A stretch of DNA of 64,000 nt from assembly GCA_902490005.1 (NCBI GenBank), contig CABUCM010000008.1:16455-80454 (forward strand), in the 5' to 3' direction. Below the pieces are notes generated by a model, which was given only the letters and a program-made list of their open reading frames with translations, was not told the origin of the DNA and did no database searches. Below, piece after piece: positions 18,039 through 26,170 of the stretch (its first letter is position 1; each line of letters begins with the position of its first letter). This DNA is from an uncultured Ruminiclostridium sp. Lineage in GTDB: Bacteria > Bacillota > Clostridia > Oscillospirales > Acutalibacteraceae. The position numbers and the translations under genes are program-made.

Positions 18039-19242
18039 GCTTTTATGCCAGGGCTACGTCCGGGCCTACGGAGCCAAGGGGATTCGGAACAAGGTGCTGG
18101 TGATCTACACGGTGGAATGCTGCCGGGCCCTGAGCGAACGCATCGCCAGGCATTTTCAGGACCTGGGCAGGGACGTGGAGGCGGTAGGCACCTCCTCCTG
18201 CCTGGATAACCAGGCGGATATCCGGAGGCTGCTCCGGTTTGCGACCCACCCCAACGTGGGCGCGGTTTTGGCTGTGGGCCATGGCTGCGAGTATACCAAG
18301 CCCCAGAAAATCGCGGAGTTCGCCCATGAAAGAGGCCGGGAGGCAAGATGGTTCTACCAGCAGGAGGCCGGTGGAAGCGTCAAGGGCTTCGATAAAGGGG
18401 TGCGGATGGTCCAAGAGCTGCTGGAAAACCTGGAATTCACGCCCCGGGCGCCCATGTATTTTTCCGAGCTGGTGCTGGCGGGGGAATGCGGCGGCTCGGA
18501 TTTTACCTCCGGGCTGGCGGGAAACGCTTTGGTAGGCCGGGTGTTCGACCGGCTGGTGGACGCTGGAGGCACCGCGATTTTCGAGGAGCTGTGCGAGGGC
18601 CTGGGCCTGAAGGATTATCTGGTAGGCCGGGCGGCGGGCCCCAAGGTAGCGGAGGATATCTCACACGCCTATGACAAAACTATGGAATTTTGCGTGAAAT
18701 ACGGCCACTTTTCCATCGCCCCGGGAAACATGGACGGCGGCCTGACTACCATTGAGGAAAAAAGCATGGGGGCCATGGTAAAAAGCGGCACCAAACCCAT
18801 TCAAGGGGTGCTGAAGATCGCCCAGGCGCCGAAAAGGCCGGGCTTGTACCTGCTGGACACCACGCCTGACGAAAAGCTGGAACCGGCCCATCATGAGGCC
18901 GCGGACCCGTCGGATATGCTGGATCTGATCGCCTGTAACGCCCATATGGTGTTTTTGGTCACCGGAAGGGGCCATGTGGTGGGCACGCCGGTAAGCCCGG
19001 TCATCAAGGTTACCGGCAATCCCAGGACCTATGAGCGGATGAAAGACGACATTGATTTCTCCGCCGCCCCCGCCTTAACCGGGGAGAGATCCTTGGACGC
19101 GCTGGCGGACGACATGCTGGAGCTGGTGGCGAGGACCGCCCAGGGGGAGCAAACCAACGCGGAGCGGCTGGGCCACCGGGAGGGTATTTTGTATTTTAAT
19201 TACCAGGACCCCAAAAAGGTGCCCTGCCAATGGCGGTTTTAA
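18028..19242 (+). CDS. UxaA-family lyase, large subunit
   Basis: The 404-residue protein is the C-terminal catalytic part of the UxaA family (GHGCEYTKP; GGSDFTSGLAGNALVGRVFD; ATRNT-like positions absent; LIACNAHMVFLVTGRGHVVGTPVSPV). ATG 18028 is chosen over 18004 because GGGAGGTGGG lies just before it. Together with the overlapping small subunit it forms a split dehydratase/lyase. Hexonate dehydratases are often single chains; the split arrangement also occurs in sulfolactate sulfo-lyase. No uronate-pathway genes are nearby. Activity is therefore left at family level. Confidence 0.82.
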   Translation: MKDKLLCQGYVRAYGAKGIRNKVLVIYTVECCRALSERIARHFQDLGRDVEAVGTSSCLDNQADIRRLLRFATHPNVGAVLAVGHGCEYTKPQKIAEFAHERGREARWFYQQEAGGSVKGFDKGVRMVQELLENLEFTPRAPMYFSELVLAGECGGSDFTSGLAGNALVGRVFDRLVDAGGTAIFEELCEGLGLKDYLVGRAAGPKVAEDISHAYDKTMEFCVKYGHFSIAPGNMDGGLTTIEEKSMGAMVKSGTKPIQGVLKIAQAPKRPGLYLLDTTPDEKLEPAHHEAADPSDMLDLIACNAHMVFLVTGRGHVVGTPVSPVIKVTGNPRTYERMKDDIDFSAAPALTGERSLDALADDMLELVARTAQGEQTNAERLGHREGILYFNYQDPKKVPCQWRF

Positions 19243-19295
19243 AAGGGCCTGGCGGCCTGATCTTAACGATTGAAAAAGCAACGCGCAAACCGGTT

Positions 19296-19338
19296 GCCGG
19301 CTTTTCCGGAGGATTTCTTCGGGAAGGCCGGCTTTTTT
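19296..19338 (+). terminator. Intrinsic terminator after the UxaA-type genes
   Basis: GCCGGCTTTTCCG pairs with CGGGAAGGCCGGC (one G-U), followed by TTTTTT. Confidence 0.8.
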
Positions 19339-19357
19339 GCTGATTTTTTAAAAACTA

Positions 19358-19419
19358 TTGACAGAATGAGGAAACAGGTGTAATATACCTATAAACCCAC
19401 TAAATATATAGGTTTATAG
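19358..19419 (+). promoter_or_regulatory. metY-cysK promoter with probable Rrf2 operator
   Basis: Consensus TTGACA (19358-19363), 17-nt spacer, TAATAT. Directly after the -10 is an inverted repeat CTATAAACC (19389-19397) / GGTTTATAG (19411-19419). Its right arm includes ATAGGTTTATA, identical to the site at the Rrf2 gene promoter. A bound repressor would cover the transcription start. Confidence 0.75.
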
Positions 19420-19430
19420 AGGTGGCTAGG

Positions 19431-19517
19431 ATGATTTTAAAATTTAGGGCCTTGCTGCGAGAGAATTTCCGGAATGGGCGAATGTGTTTGAGGAAGAAGC
19501 CCGAACAACACATTTAA
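19431..19517 (+). CDS. Possible 28-codon leader ORF upstream of metY
   Basis: ATG 19431 has GAGGTGG just upstream and opens a 28-codon frame (MILKFRALLRENF...) with one cysteine codon, ending 21 nt before metY. It could be a leader peptide that affects metY expression or a chance frame. There is no run of cysteine or methionine codons and no clear terminator/antiterminator pair, so attenuation is not supported directly. Confidence 0.3.
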   Translation: MILKFRALLRENFRNGRMCLRKKPEQHI

Positions 19518-19538
19518 CGACAGAAAGGAAATTTTATC

Positions 19539-20837
19539 ATGGCGAATAAAAAGTATAGATTTGAGACGCTTCAGCTCCACGTGGGGCAGGAAAACCCCGA
19601 CCCGGCTACCGGCGCCAGGGCGGTGCCCATTTACCAGACCACGTCTTATGTGTTCAAAGACTGCGCCCAGGCGGCGGCCCGGTTCGGCTTATCGGAGGGC
19701 GGCAACATTTACGGCAGGCTGACCAACTCCACCCAAGGGGTGCTGGAGGACCGTGTGGCGGCCCTGGAGGGGGGCGCCGCCGGCTTGGCGGTGGCCTCCG
19801 GCGCGGCGGCCATCACCTACGCCATTGAAACCGTGGCCAAAGCGGGGGACCATATCGTCGCCCAAAATACCATTTACGGCGGCACCTACAACCTGCTTGA
19901 CACAACCCTGAAGGCGTTCGGCGTGAACACCACCTTTGTGAACATCCACGATTTAGACCAGGTGAAAAAGGCCATCCGGCCGGAAACCAAGGCGGTTTAT
20001 TTGGAAACTTTGGGGAACCCTAATTCCGATATTCCCGATATTGAGGCCCTGGCCCGCATCGCCCACGAGTACCGGATCCCGCTGATAATCGACAACACCT
20101 TTGGCACGCCCTATCTGATCCGGCCCATCGAGCACGGCGCGGATATCGTCGTCCACTCCGCGACCAAATTTATCGGCGGGCACGGTACGTCGCTGGGAGG
20201 CGTTATCGTGGACGGCGGCACCTTTGACTGGGAAGCTTCCGGGAAATTTCCCCAGCTGACCGAGCCGAACCCCAGCTACCACGGCATATCCTTTGCCAAA
20301 GCGGCGGGCAAGGCCGCCTTCGCCACCTATATCCGGGCCATCCTGCTGCGGGACACCGGCGCAGCCATTTCTCCGTTCAACGCGTTTTTGCTGCTCCAGG
20401 GCCTGGAAACCCTGTCCCTGCGCCTTGACCGGCATGTAGAAAACACCTTAAAGGTTGTGGCGTATTTAAGCCGCCATCCCCAGGTGGAAAGGGTAAACCA
20501 CCCGTCTCTTCCAGACCACCCGGACCATACGCTGTATGAGAGGTATTTCCCTAAGGGGGCCGCGCCGATTTTTACCTTTGAGATCAAAGGCGGGGAAAAA
20601 GAGGCCCAGGCTTTTATTGACCATTTGGAGCTGTTTTCCCTTCTTGCCAATGTGGCGGATGTAAAATCCCTGGTGATCCACCCCGCCACCACCACCCACG
20701 CCCAGCTGAGCCCAGAGGCCCAGCTGGAGGCGGGCATTAAGCCAAACACCATACGCCTTTCCATCGGCACCGAGCATATCGACGATATTCTGGCCGATCT
20801 GGAACAGGGCTTTGCCTGTGCCCAACAACCGGGATAA
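19539..20837 (+). CDS. metY: O-acetylhomoserine sulfhydrylase / aminocarboxypropyltransferase
   Basis: The 432-residue PLP enzyme makes homocysteine (or methionine from methanethiol) from O-acetylhomoserine and sulfide. Motifs are YQTTSYVFKD, NIYGRLTNST, ASGAAAITYA, ETLGNPNSDIPD, DNTFGTPYL and SATKFIGGHG with the PLP lysine at residue 210. The length and the insertion around EASGKFPQLTEP are typical of MetY rather than of cystathionine gamma-synthase. AAAGGAA precedes the ATG. Promoter and operator point to control by sulfur supply together with cysK downstream. Confidence 0.93.
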   Translation: MANKKYRFETLQLHVGQENPDPATGARAVPIYQTTSYVFKDCAQAAARFGLSEGGNIYGRLTNSTQGVLEDRVAALEGGAAGLAVASGAAAITYAIETVAKAGDHIVAQNTIYGGTYNLLDTTLKAFGVNTTFVNIHDLDQVKKAIRPETKAVYLETLGNPNSDIPDIEALARIAHEYRIPLIIDNTFGTPYLIRPIEHGADIVVHSATKFIGGHGTSLGGVIVDGGTFDWEASGKFPQLTEPNPSYHGISFAKAAGKAAFATYIRAILLRDTGAAISPFNAFLLLQGLETLSLRLDRHVENTLKVVAYLSRHPQVERVNHPSLPDHPDHTLYERYFPKGAAPIFTFEIKGGEKEAQAFIDHLELFSLLANVADVKSLVIHPATTTHAQLSPEAQLEAGIKPNTIRLSIGTEHIDDILADLEQGFACAQQPG

Positions 20838-20862
20838 GAGCGGAACGGATCCGCCGGGCCAT

Positions 20863-20906
20863 CCGTCCCCGCCGGCCGCTTATCGGCAGCCGGTGGGCGG
20901 GGACGG
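20863..20906 (+). other. Stable hairpin between metY and cysK
   Basis: CCGTCCCCGCC pairs with GGCGGGGACGG; the loop can fold further. There is no T-run, so it is more likely an mRNA-stability or processing element than a terminator. Confidence 0.4.
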
Positions 20907-20976
20907 CTGAAAACCGCTTATCATAGAGAAACACCTTCAAAAACCGAACTGAGAAAAAATACGAGGAGGAACCACC

Positions 20977-21909
20977 ATGAGAATTTATCATACCGCCGCC
21001 GACCTGGTGGGCGGAACGCCCCTTTTGGAGCTGGCGCACCTAGAGAAGGAGCATAAGCTGAATGCGGTCCTGCTGGCGAAGCTGGAGTATTGTAACCCGG
21101 CGGGCAGCGTTAAGGACCGGATTGCCAAGGCCATGATCGAGGACGCGGAGGAAAAGGGGCTTTTAAAAACGGGGTCCGTGATTATTGAGCCCACCAGCGG
21201 CAATACCGGCATTGGTTTGGCGTCTGTGGCCGCGGCCAAAGGGTACCGGTTAATTATCACCATGCCCGAGACCATGTCCGTAGAGCGCCGGACGCTGATG
21301 AAGGCCTACGGCGCGGAGCTGGTGCTTACCGACGGCGCGCTGGGAATGAAAGGCGCCATCGCCAAAGCGGAGGAGCTTTCCAAGGAAATTCCCGGCAGCT
21401 TTATTCCCGGGCAGTTTGTGAACCCCGCCAATCCGAAGGTCCATAAAGCCACCACCGGCCCGGAAATCTGGGAGGATACCGACGGCAAGGTGGATATCTT
21501 TGTAGCCGGCGTGGGAACCGGCGGCACCATCACCGGCGTGGGGGAATTTTTGAAGGAAAAGAATCCCCAGGTCAAGGTAGTGGCGGTAGAGCCGGCGGAT
21601 TCCCCGGTGCTTTCCAAGGGCACGGCGGGGGCCCATAAGATTCAGGGCATCGGCGCCGGGTTTGTCCCGGAGGTGCTCAATACCAAAATTTACGATGAAA
21701 TTATCCCGGTGACCAACGAGGCCGCCTTTGAGACCGGACGCCAGATCGCCAAGCATGAGGGCGTGCTGGTGGGGATTTCCTCCGGCGCGGCGGTTTGGGC
21801 CGCCATCCAGCTGGCGAAACGCCCGGAAAACAAGGGAAAGCATATTGTGGCGCTGCTGCCGGATACCGGCGACCGCTACCTTTCCACCCCCATGTTTGAC
21901 CTGGCCTAA
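20977..21909 (+). CDS. cysK: Cysteine synthase (O-acetylserine sulfhydrylase)
   Basis: The 310-residue PLP enzyme makes cysteine from O-acetylserine and sulfide. Visible features are NPAGSVKDR with the PLP lysine at residue 46, the substrate loop PTSGNTGIG, the phosphate-binding GVGTGGTITGVG, and GISSGAA near the C-terminus. GAGGAGG lies before the ATG. It follows metY by ~140 nt on the same strand without a terminator, so the two are likely co-transcribed and controlled by the operator at 19389. Confidence 0.95.
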   Translation: MRIYHTAADLVGGTPLLELAHLEKEHKLNAVLLAKLEYCNPAGSVKDRIAKAMIEDAEEKGLLKTGSVIIEPTSGNTGIGLASVAAAKGYRLIITMPETMSVERRTLMKAYGAELVLTDGALGMKGAIAKAEELSKEIPGSFIPGQFVNPANPKVHKATTGPEIWEDTDGKVDIFVAGVGTGGTITGVGEFLKEKNPQVKVVAVEPADSPVLSKGTAGAHKIQGIGAGFVPEVLNTKIYDEIIPVTNEAAFETGRQIAKHEGVLVGISSGAAVWAAIQLAKRPENKGKHIVALLPDTGDRYLSTPMFDLA

Positions 21910-21946
21910 TATCCCTTCGGATTCTACCGGATCCTATAAAAGCAGT

Positions 21947-21993
21947 AAGCCCCGGAACCTTCCCAAGCAAGGGAAAATTCCGGGGCTTTTTTT
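21947..21993 (+). terminator. Intrinsic terminator after cysK
   Basis: AAGCCCCGGAA pairs with TTCCGGGGCTT around an inner TTCCC/GGGAA stem, then a seven-T run. Confidence 0.88.
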
Positions 21994-22064
21994 CGCGTTA
22001 ATTCGGAAACGCGGCGGGATCTCAGAACACGGAAGGACACTCCAGAGGGGCTCTCCGCGGCGGC

Positions 22065-22664
22065 TTATCCGCCAATATCTTTTTCTGCAAAATGTATAGG
22101 ATATTTCTCCCTATACTTGCGGTATACCCGTTCATCCTGTCCGTCGAGATTCAGCTGGTACATGCGGAAAGTGACCGGGAAATCCTTAGGCTGCCACTGC
22201 TCCTCGTAGGAATATTGATAGCGCATCCCCAGCCGCTTCATCACGCCGCCGCTGCGGGGGTTGTTCCTGTCGTGGGTAGCCGTTATATAAGGGATCCCGT
22301 CCTCCCGCAGCCGCTGGAGCAGGGCTTTTCCGGCCTCGGTGACAATGCCCTGCCGCCAGAAATCCTTTCGCAGCCCGTAACCGAAATCATGGTCCTCTGT
22401 CACGTTGGTATGGATGTATCCAATGGGAATATTATCCTTCCGCAGGCAGATGGCATACCGGTAGCCCTGCGGCTGCCGGTACGGTTCCGCGTATCTTTCC
22501 TCAAAAAAGGCTTCCGCCTCTTCCATGGAACTTAAGGGGTACCAGGGTAAAAAGGTATTGACCTCCCGGTCGCTGTAAATGGTGAACAGCGCCTCCAGGT
22601 CGTCCCTGGTAAATTGTCGCAAAATCAGTCTCTCTGTTTTTAAGGCAGGCGTGTTTTCTGTCAT
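22065..22664 (-). CDS. GNAT-family N-acetyltransferase (RimJ/RimL type)
   Basis: The 199-residue protein begins ETERLILR-like (LKTERLILRQFTRDD) and carries the acetyl-CoA-binding region GYGLRKDFWRQGIVTEAGKALL, typical of the ribosomal-protein/alanine acetyltransferase branch. ATG 22664 is chosen because AAAGGA lies 9 nt upstream; the longer frame begins at a TTG. The substrate is unknown. It follows the polyamine operon on the same strand after a palindrome with no T-run, so read-through from that operon is possible. Confidence 0.85.
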   Translation of the reverse strand: MTENTPALKTERLILRQFTRDDLEALFTIYSDREVNTFLPWYPLSSMEEAEAFFEERYAEPYRQPQGYRYAICLRKDNIPIGYIHTNVTEDHDFGYGLRKDFWRQGIVTEAGKALLQRLREDGIPYITATHDRNNPRSGGVMKRLGMRYQYSYEEQWQPKDFPVTFRMYQLNLDGQDERVYRKYREKYPIHFAEKDIGG

Positions 22665-22687
22665 GGCTGATATTCCTTTCAAATACG

Positions 22688-22715
22688 TATCAAGGCCCCG
22701 GCGGGGCCTTGATAC
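22688..22715. other. Perfect palindrome at the end of the polyamine operon
   Basis: GTATCAAGGCCCC and its complement, with a 2-nt centre, lie four bases beyond the last polyamine gene. Without a T-run it is not a classical terminator; it may be a stability hairpin or a regulator site for the GNAT gene. Confidence 0.4.
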
Positions 22716-22718
22716 AGC

Positions 22719-23843
22719 TTAGGACAGCCGGGTTTTAAAATCCTCGTACCCAAATTTCCGGATCAGCTCAATAGAACCGTCTGACTTTTTCAGGTAAATA
22801 GCCGGCAGGTTCATGCCGTTGAAGGTGTTGTTCTTCACCATAGAGTAAATGGCCATATCGCGGAACACCAGCCGGCTGCCGGGGGATAGGGGCTCGTCGA
22901 AGCTGTAATCCCCGATCACGTCTCCCGCCAGGCAGGTGGGGCCGCCTAAACGGTAATCATAAAGCTTTTCCCCCAGCTCTCCGGCGCCGGCGATCTGGGG
23001 ACGGTAGGGCATTTCCAGCACATCCGGCATATGGCAGGCGGCGGAGGTATCTAAAATAGCGATGTTGCCGCTGTTTTCCATCAAATCCAATACTGTGGAT
23101 ACCAAAAAGCCGGCGTTCAAGGCCACCGCCTCGCCAGGCTCCAAATACACCTGGACGCCGTATTTGTCCTGAACCTGGTTTACGCAAGCGATTAAGGCGT
23201 CGATGTCGTAGCCAGGCCGGGTGATATGGTGGCCGCCGCCGAAGTTGAGCCACTTCATCTGGGAAAGCCAGGGGCCGAATTTTTCTTCCAGCGCCTCCAC
23301 GGTTTCCACCAGGGGGGCGGCGTCCTGCTCGCACAATGTGTGGAAATGAAGGCCCTCTATCCCATCCAGCAGGTCAGGCTGAAAATTGTTCAGAGTAATC
23401 CCCAGCCGGGAGCCGGGGGAGCAGGGATCGTAAATAGGGTGGTCCTGGGTGGAATGCTCTGGGTTCAGCCGGAGGCCGGCGCTTTTGCCGGCGGAAAGTA
23501 CCTTATCCTTGTATTTTTCCCATTGGGAAAAAGAATTGAACACGATGTGGTCGCACAAGCTTATAATCTCGTCGATCTCGTCCTCCCGGTAGGCGGGGGA
23601 AAAAACATGGGTTTCGCCGCCCATTTCCTCCTTGCCCAGCCGGGCCTCGAATAAGCCGCTGGCGGTGGTGCCGTTCAAATAGCTTCCGATTAGGGGATAG
23701 CAGGCGAACATGGAGAAGGCCTTCTGCGCCAGCAGGATTTTACAGCCGGTGCGGTCCATCACCCGCTTTAAAATCATCAGGTTCTTTTCCAAAAGGGCCT
23801 CGTCCACCACATAGCAGGGGGTTTGGAAAGCGGAAAATTCCAT
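22719..23843 (-). CDS. nspC: Carboxynorspermidine/carboxyspermidine decarboxylase
   Basis: The 374-residue fold III PLP decarboxylase removes CO2 from carboxyspermidine (or carboxynorspermidine) to give the triamine. Diagnostic pieces: TPCYVVDEALLEKNL, ILLAQKAFSMF with the PLP lysine, GLRLNPEHS, LHFHTLCEQ, WLNFGGGHH, LEPGEA and DTSAACHMPD. The start ATG 23843 lies one base after the stop of the upstream dehydrogenase gene (TGACATG), indicating translational coupling. It is the last gene of the polyamine operon. Confidence 0.92.
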   Translation of the reverse strand: MEFSAFQTPCYVVDEALLEKNLMILKRVMDRTGCKILLAQKAFSMFACYPLIGSYLNGTTASGLFEARLGKEEMGGETHVFSPAYREDEIDEIISLCDHIVFNSFSQWEKYKDKVLSAGKSAGLRLNPEHSTQDHPIYDPCSPGSRLGITLNNFQPDLLDGIEGLHFHTLCEQDAAPLVETVEALEEKFGPWLSQMKWLNFGGGHHITRPGYDIDALIACVNQVQDKYGVQVYLEPGEAVALNAGFLVSTVLDLMENSGNIAILDTSAACHMPDVLEMPYRPQIAGAGELGEKLYDYRLGGPTCLAGDVIGDYSFDEPLSPGSRLVFRDMAIYSMVKNNTFNGMNLPAIYLKKSDGSIELIRKFGYEDFKTRLS

Positions 23844-23844
23844 G

Positions 23845-25044
23845 TCAGTCCACCAGCTCGGGGGAGAAGCTCTCCTGCCAGGGCAGGCCCCACTTGTTGA
23901 GGGCGTCCATAAACGGATCGGGATCAAATTCCTCAATGTTGTGAACGCCGGGCTTGTTCCACACGCCGGTCATCAGCATCATGGCGCCGATCATGGCGGG
24001 CACGCCGGTGGTGTAGGCTACCGCCTGGGAGCCTACCTCTTTGTAGCATTCCTGGTGGTCGCACACATTATAAACGTAATAGGTCTTGTCCTTGCCGTCC
24101 TTTTTACCCTGGAAGATGCAGCCGATGTTGGTTTTGCCCTTGGTCCGGGGGCCTAAAGAGGAGGGGTCCGGCAGAACGGCCTTCAAAAATTGCAGGGGGA
24201 CGATCTGCTGGCCCTGGAACTCGATGGGCTCGATGGAGGTCATGCCCACGTTTTCCAGGCATTTCAGGTGGGTCAGATAGCTCTGGCCGAAGGTCATGAA
24301 GAAACGGATGCGCTTGATGCCCTTGATGTTCAGCGCCAGGGATTCCAGCTCCTCATGGTGGAGCAGGTACATATCCTTATCCCCGATTTCCGGGAAGTTG
24401 TATACCCGCTTGATCTCCATAGGCTCGGTCTCTACCCAATGGCCGTCCTCCCAGTAGCTCCCCTTGGCGGAAACCTCCCGGATATTGATCTCCGGGTTGA
24501 AGTTGGTGGCGAAGGGATAGCCGTGGTCGCCGGCGTTGCAGTCTAAAATATCGATATAGTTGATCTCGTCGAAATAGTGCTTCTGGGCGTAGGCGGAGAA
24601 CACCCCGGTGACGCCGGGATCGAAGCCGCTGCCCAAAAGGGCGGTGAGGCCCGCGTCCTCAAATTTTTTCCGGTAGGCCCACTGCCAGCTGTATTCAAAC
24701 TTGGCGGTGTCCTCCGGCTCGTAGTTGGCGGTGTCCACGTAATTTACCTTGGCGGCCAGGCAGGCGTCCATAATGGCCAGGTCCTGATAGGGCAGGGCCA
24801 GGTTCAACACCACGTCCGGCTTTACCTTGTTAATCAGGGCGGTCAGCTCGTCCACATTGTTTGCGTCTACCTGGGCGGTAGTGATTTTGGTTTTGCCCCC
24901 GGACAGCTTTTCCTTCAGCGCGTCGCACTTGGATTTGGTGCGGCTGGCGATGCAGATCTCCTCAAAAACCTGGCTGTTCTGGCAGCACTTGTGAATGGCC
25001 ACGCTGGCCACGCCGCCGCAGCCGATAATTAACGCTTTTCCCAT
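23845..25044 (-). CDS. Carboxynorspermidine/carboxyspermidine synthase (saccharopine dehydrogenase family)
   Basis: The 399-residue enzyme reductively joins aspartate semialdehyde to putrescine or diaminopropane, giving the carboxy-triamine that the next enzyme decarboxylates. It shows an N-terminal Rossmann motif (ALIIGCGGVASVA), PDVVLNLALPYQDL, YVDTANYE and GSGFDPGVTGVF. ATG 25044 with AAGGAGAT upstream replaces a longer open frame. It is tightly coupled to nspC, and the pair provides the SAM-independent route to spermidine. Confidence 0.92.
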   Translation of the reverse strand: MGKALIIGCGGVASVAIHKCCQNSQVFEEICIASRTKSKCDALKEKLSGGKTKITTAQVDANNVDELTALINKVKPDVVLNLALPYQDLAIMDACLAAKVNYVDTANYEPEDTAKFEYSWQWAYRKKFEDAGLTALLGSGFDPGVTGVFSAYAQKHYFDEINYIDILDCNAGDHGYPFATNFNPEINIREVSAKGSYWEDGHWVETEPMEIKRVYNFPEIGDKDMYLLHHEELESLALNIKGIKRIRFFMTFGQSYLTHLKCLENVGMTSIEPIEFQGQQIVPLQFLKAVLPDPSSLGPRTKGKTNIGCIFQGKKDGKDKTYYVYNVCDHQECYKEVGSQAVAYTTGVPAMIGAMMLMTGVWNKPGVHNIEEFDPDPFMDALNKWGLPWQESFSPELVD

Positions 25045-25136
25045 ATTGACAATCTCCTTTTCTGTTCCGTATTTTTCATGGCAATGGAACGGTGATTTTA
25101 TGATAATCGGATTTTCAAAAAAAGCCCCGGTTCCGT

Positions 25137-25372
25137 CGGTTTTCCGTCCGCGGCCGGGGAAAGGCAAAGGGGGCCAGGCAGCGTGCCGGCTTATTCCGCC
25201 GGCTGCCTGGAAAGCAGAAGGAGAAGCTCCCGAAGCACCTTGCAGGCCACGGCGGTTTTCCGTCCGCCGCCTGCAAAAGGCAAAGGGGGCCAGGCCGTGC
25301 CCCGCCTTATTCCGCCGGCTGCCTGGAAAGCAGAAGCAAAAGCTCCCGGAGCACCTTGCAGGCCACGGCGGT
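25137..25372. repeat. Tandem duplication (116 bp, two copies) of the speB 3' end
   Basis: Unit 1 (25137-25252) and unit 2 (25253-25368) both contain CGGTTTTCCGTCCG, CAAAGGGGGCCAGGC and CTTATTCCGCCGGCTGCC at a fixed 116-bp offset. Unit 2 carries the last ~21 codons and the stop of speB. Unit 1 repeats the same codons and stop beyond the gene. The copies differ by a few substitutions and short indels. Confidence 0.88.
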
Positions 25373-26170
25373 GGATACGCCGCTTTGGTCGTAGGCCGGG
25401 CAAAGCTCGTTGACGTCGCAGCCCACGATGTTCAGGCCGCTTACCTTGTGAATGGCGCCCAGCAGATCCAAAAAGCTGACGCCGCCGGCCTCCGGGGTCC
25501 CGGTGCCAGGGAAAATGGACGGGTCTAACACGTCCAGGTCCAGGGTGAAATAAACCGGCTGCCCCTGCAAGGCGGATACGGTTTCCTCCAGGCCCTTAAA
25601 GTCGAACCTGCGGGTAAACACGTGGTCCCCGCCCCACAAAAACTCCTCCCGGTCCCCGGAGCGGATGCCAAACTGGAAAATACGGCCGTCGCCGGTCAGC
25701 TCCCACACCCGGCGCAGCACCGAGGCGTGGGACAGCCTGGCCCCCAGATAATCGTCCCGCAAATCGGCGTGGGCGTCGAAATGGACCACACGCAGGCCGG
25801 GATAGCGTTTTACGGCGGCCCGCACCGCGCCTAATGTTACCAAATGCTCGCCGCCGATCATCACCGGCAGCTTGCCGCTGTCTAAAATCTCGGCGGCCCT
25901 GGCCTCGATATCGTTCAGCGCCAGGCTGGTATCTCCAAAACAAAGCTCCAGGTCGCCGCTGTCGAAAATTTTGCAGTCGGTAAGGTCCCGATCTAAATAA
26001 GGGCTGTAGGTTTCCAGGCCGAAGGATTCGGACCGCATGGCTTTGCTGGCGAACCGGGTTCCCGGCCGGAAGGAGGTGGTGGAATCAAAGGGCGCCCCGA
26101 ACAGGACGATATCCGCCTCCTCAAAGGCCGCGTCGCAGCCTAAAAAGGTTTCCACATTAGGGTTCAACAT
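25307..26170 (-). CDS. speB: Agmatinase (ureohydrolase)
   Basis: The 287-residue manganese enzyme splits agmatine into putrescine and urea. Metal-ligand motifs are complete: GGEHLVT, HFDAHADLRDDY and TLDLDVLDPSIFPGTGTPE. It follows arginine decarboxylase (speA) and spermidine synthase (speE) in the same operon, overlapping speE by 14 nt. Its final ~21 codons are part of a 116-bp tandem duplication that extends beyond the gene. Confidence 0.95.
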   Translation of the reverse strand: MLNPNVETFLGCDAAFEEADIVLFGAPFDSTTSFRPGTRFASKAMRSESFGLETYSPYLDRDLTDCKIFDSGDLELCFGDTSLALNDIEARAAEILDSGKLPVMIGGEHLVTLGAVRAAVKRYPGLRVVHFDAHADLRDDYLGARLSHASVLRRVWELTGDGRIFQFGIRSGDREEFLWGGDHVFTRRFDFKGLEETVSALQGQPVYFTLDLDVLDPSIFPGTGTPEAGGVSFLDLLGAIHKVSGLNIVGCDVNELCPAYDQSGVSTAVACKVLRELLLLLSRQPAE

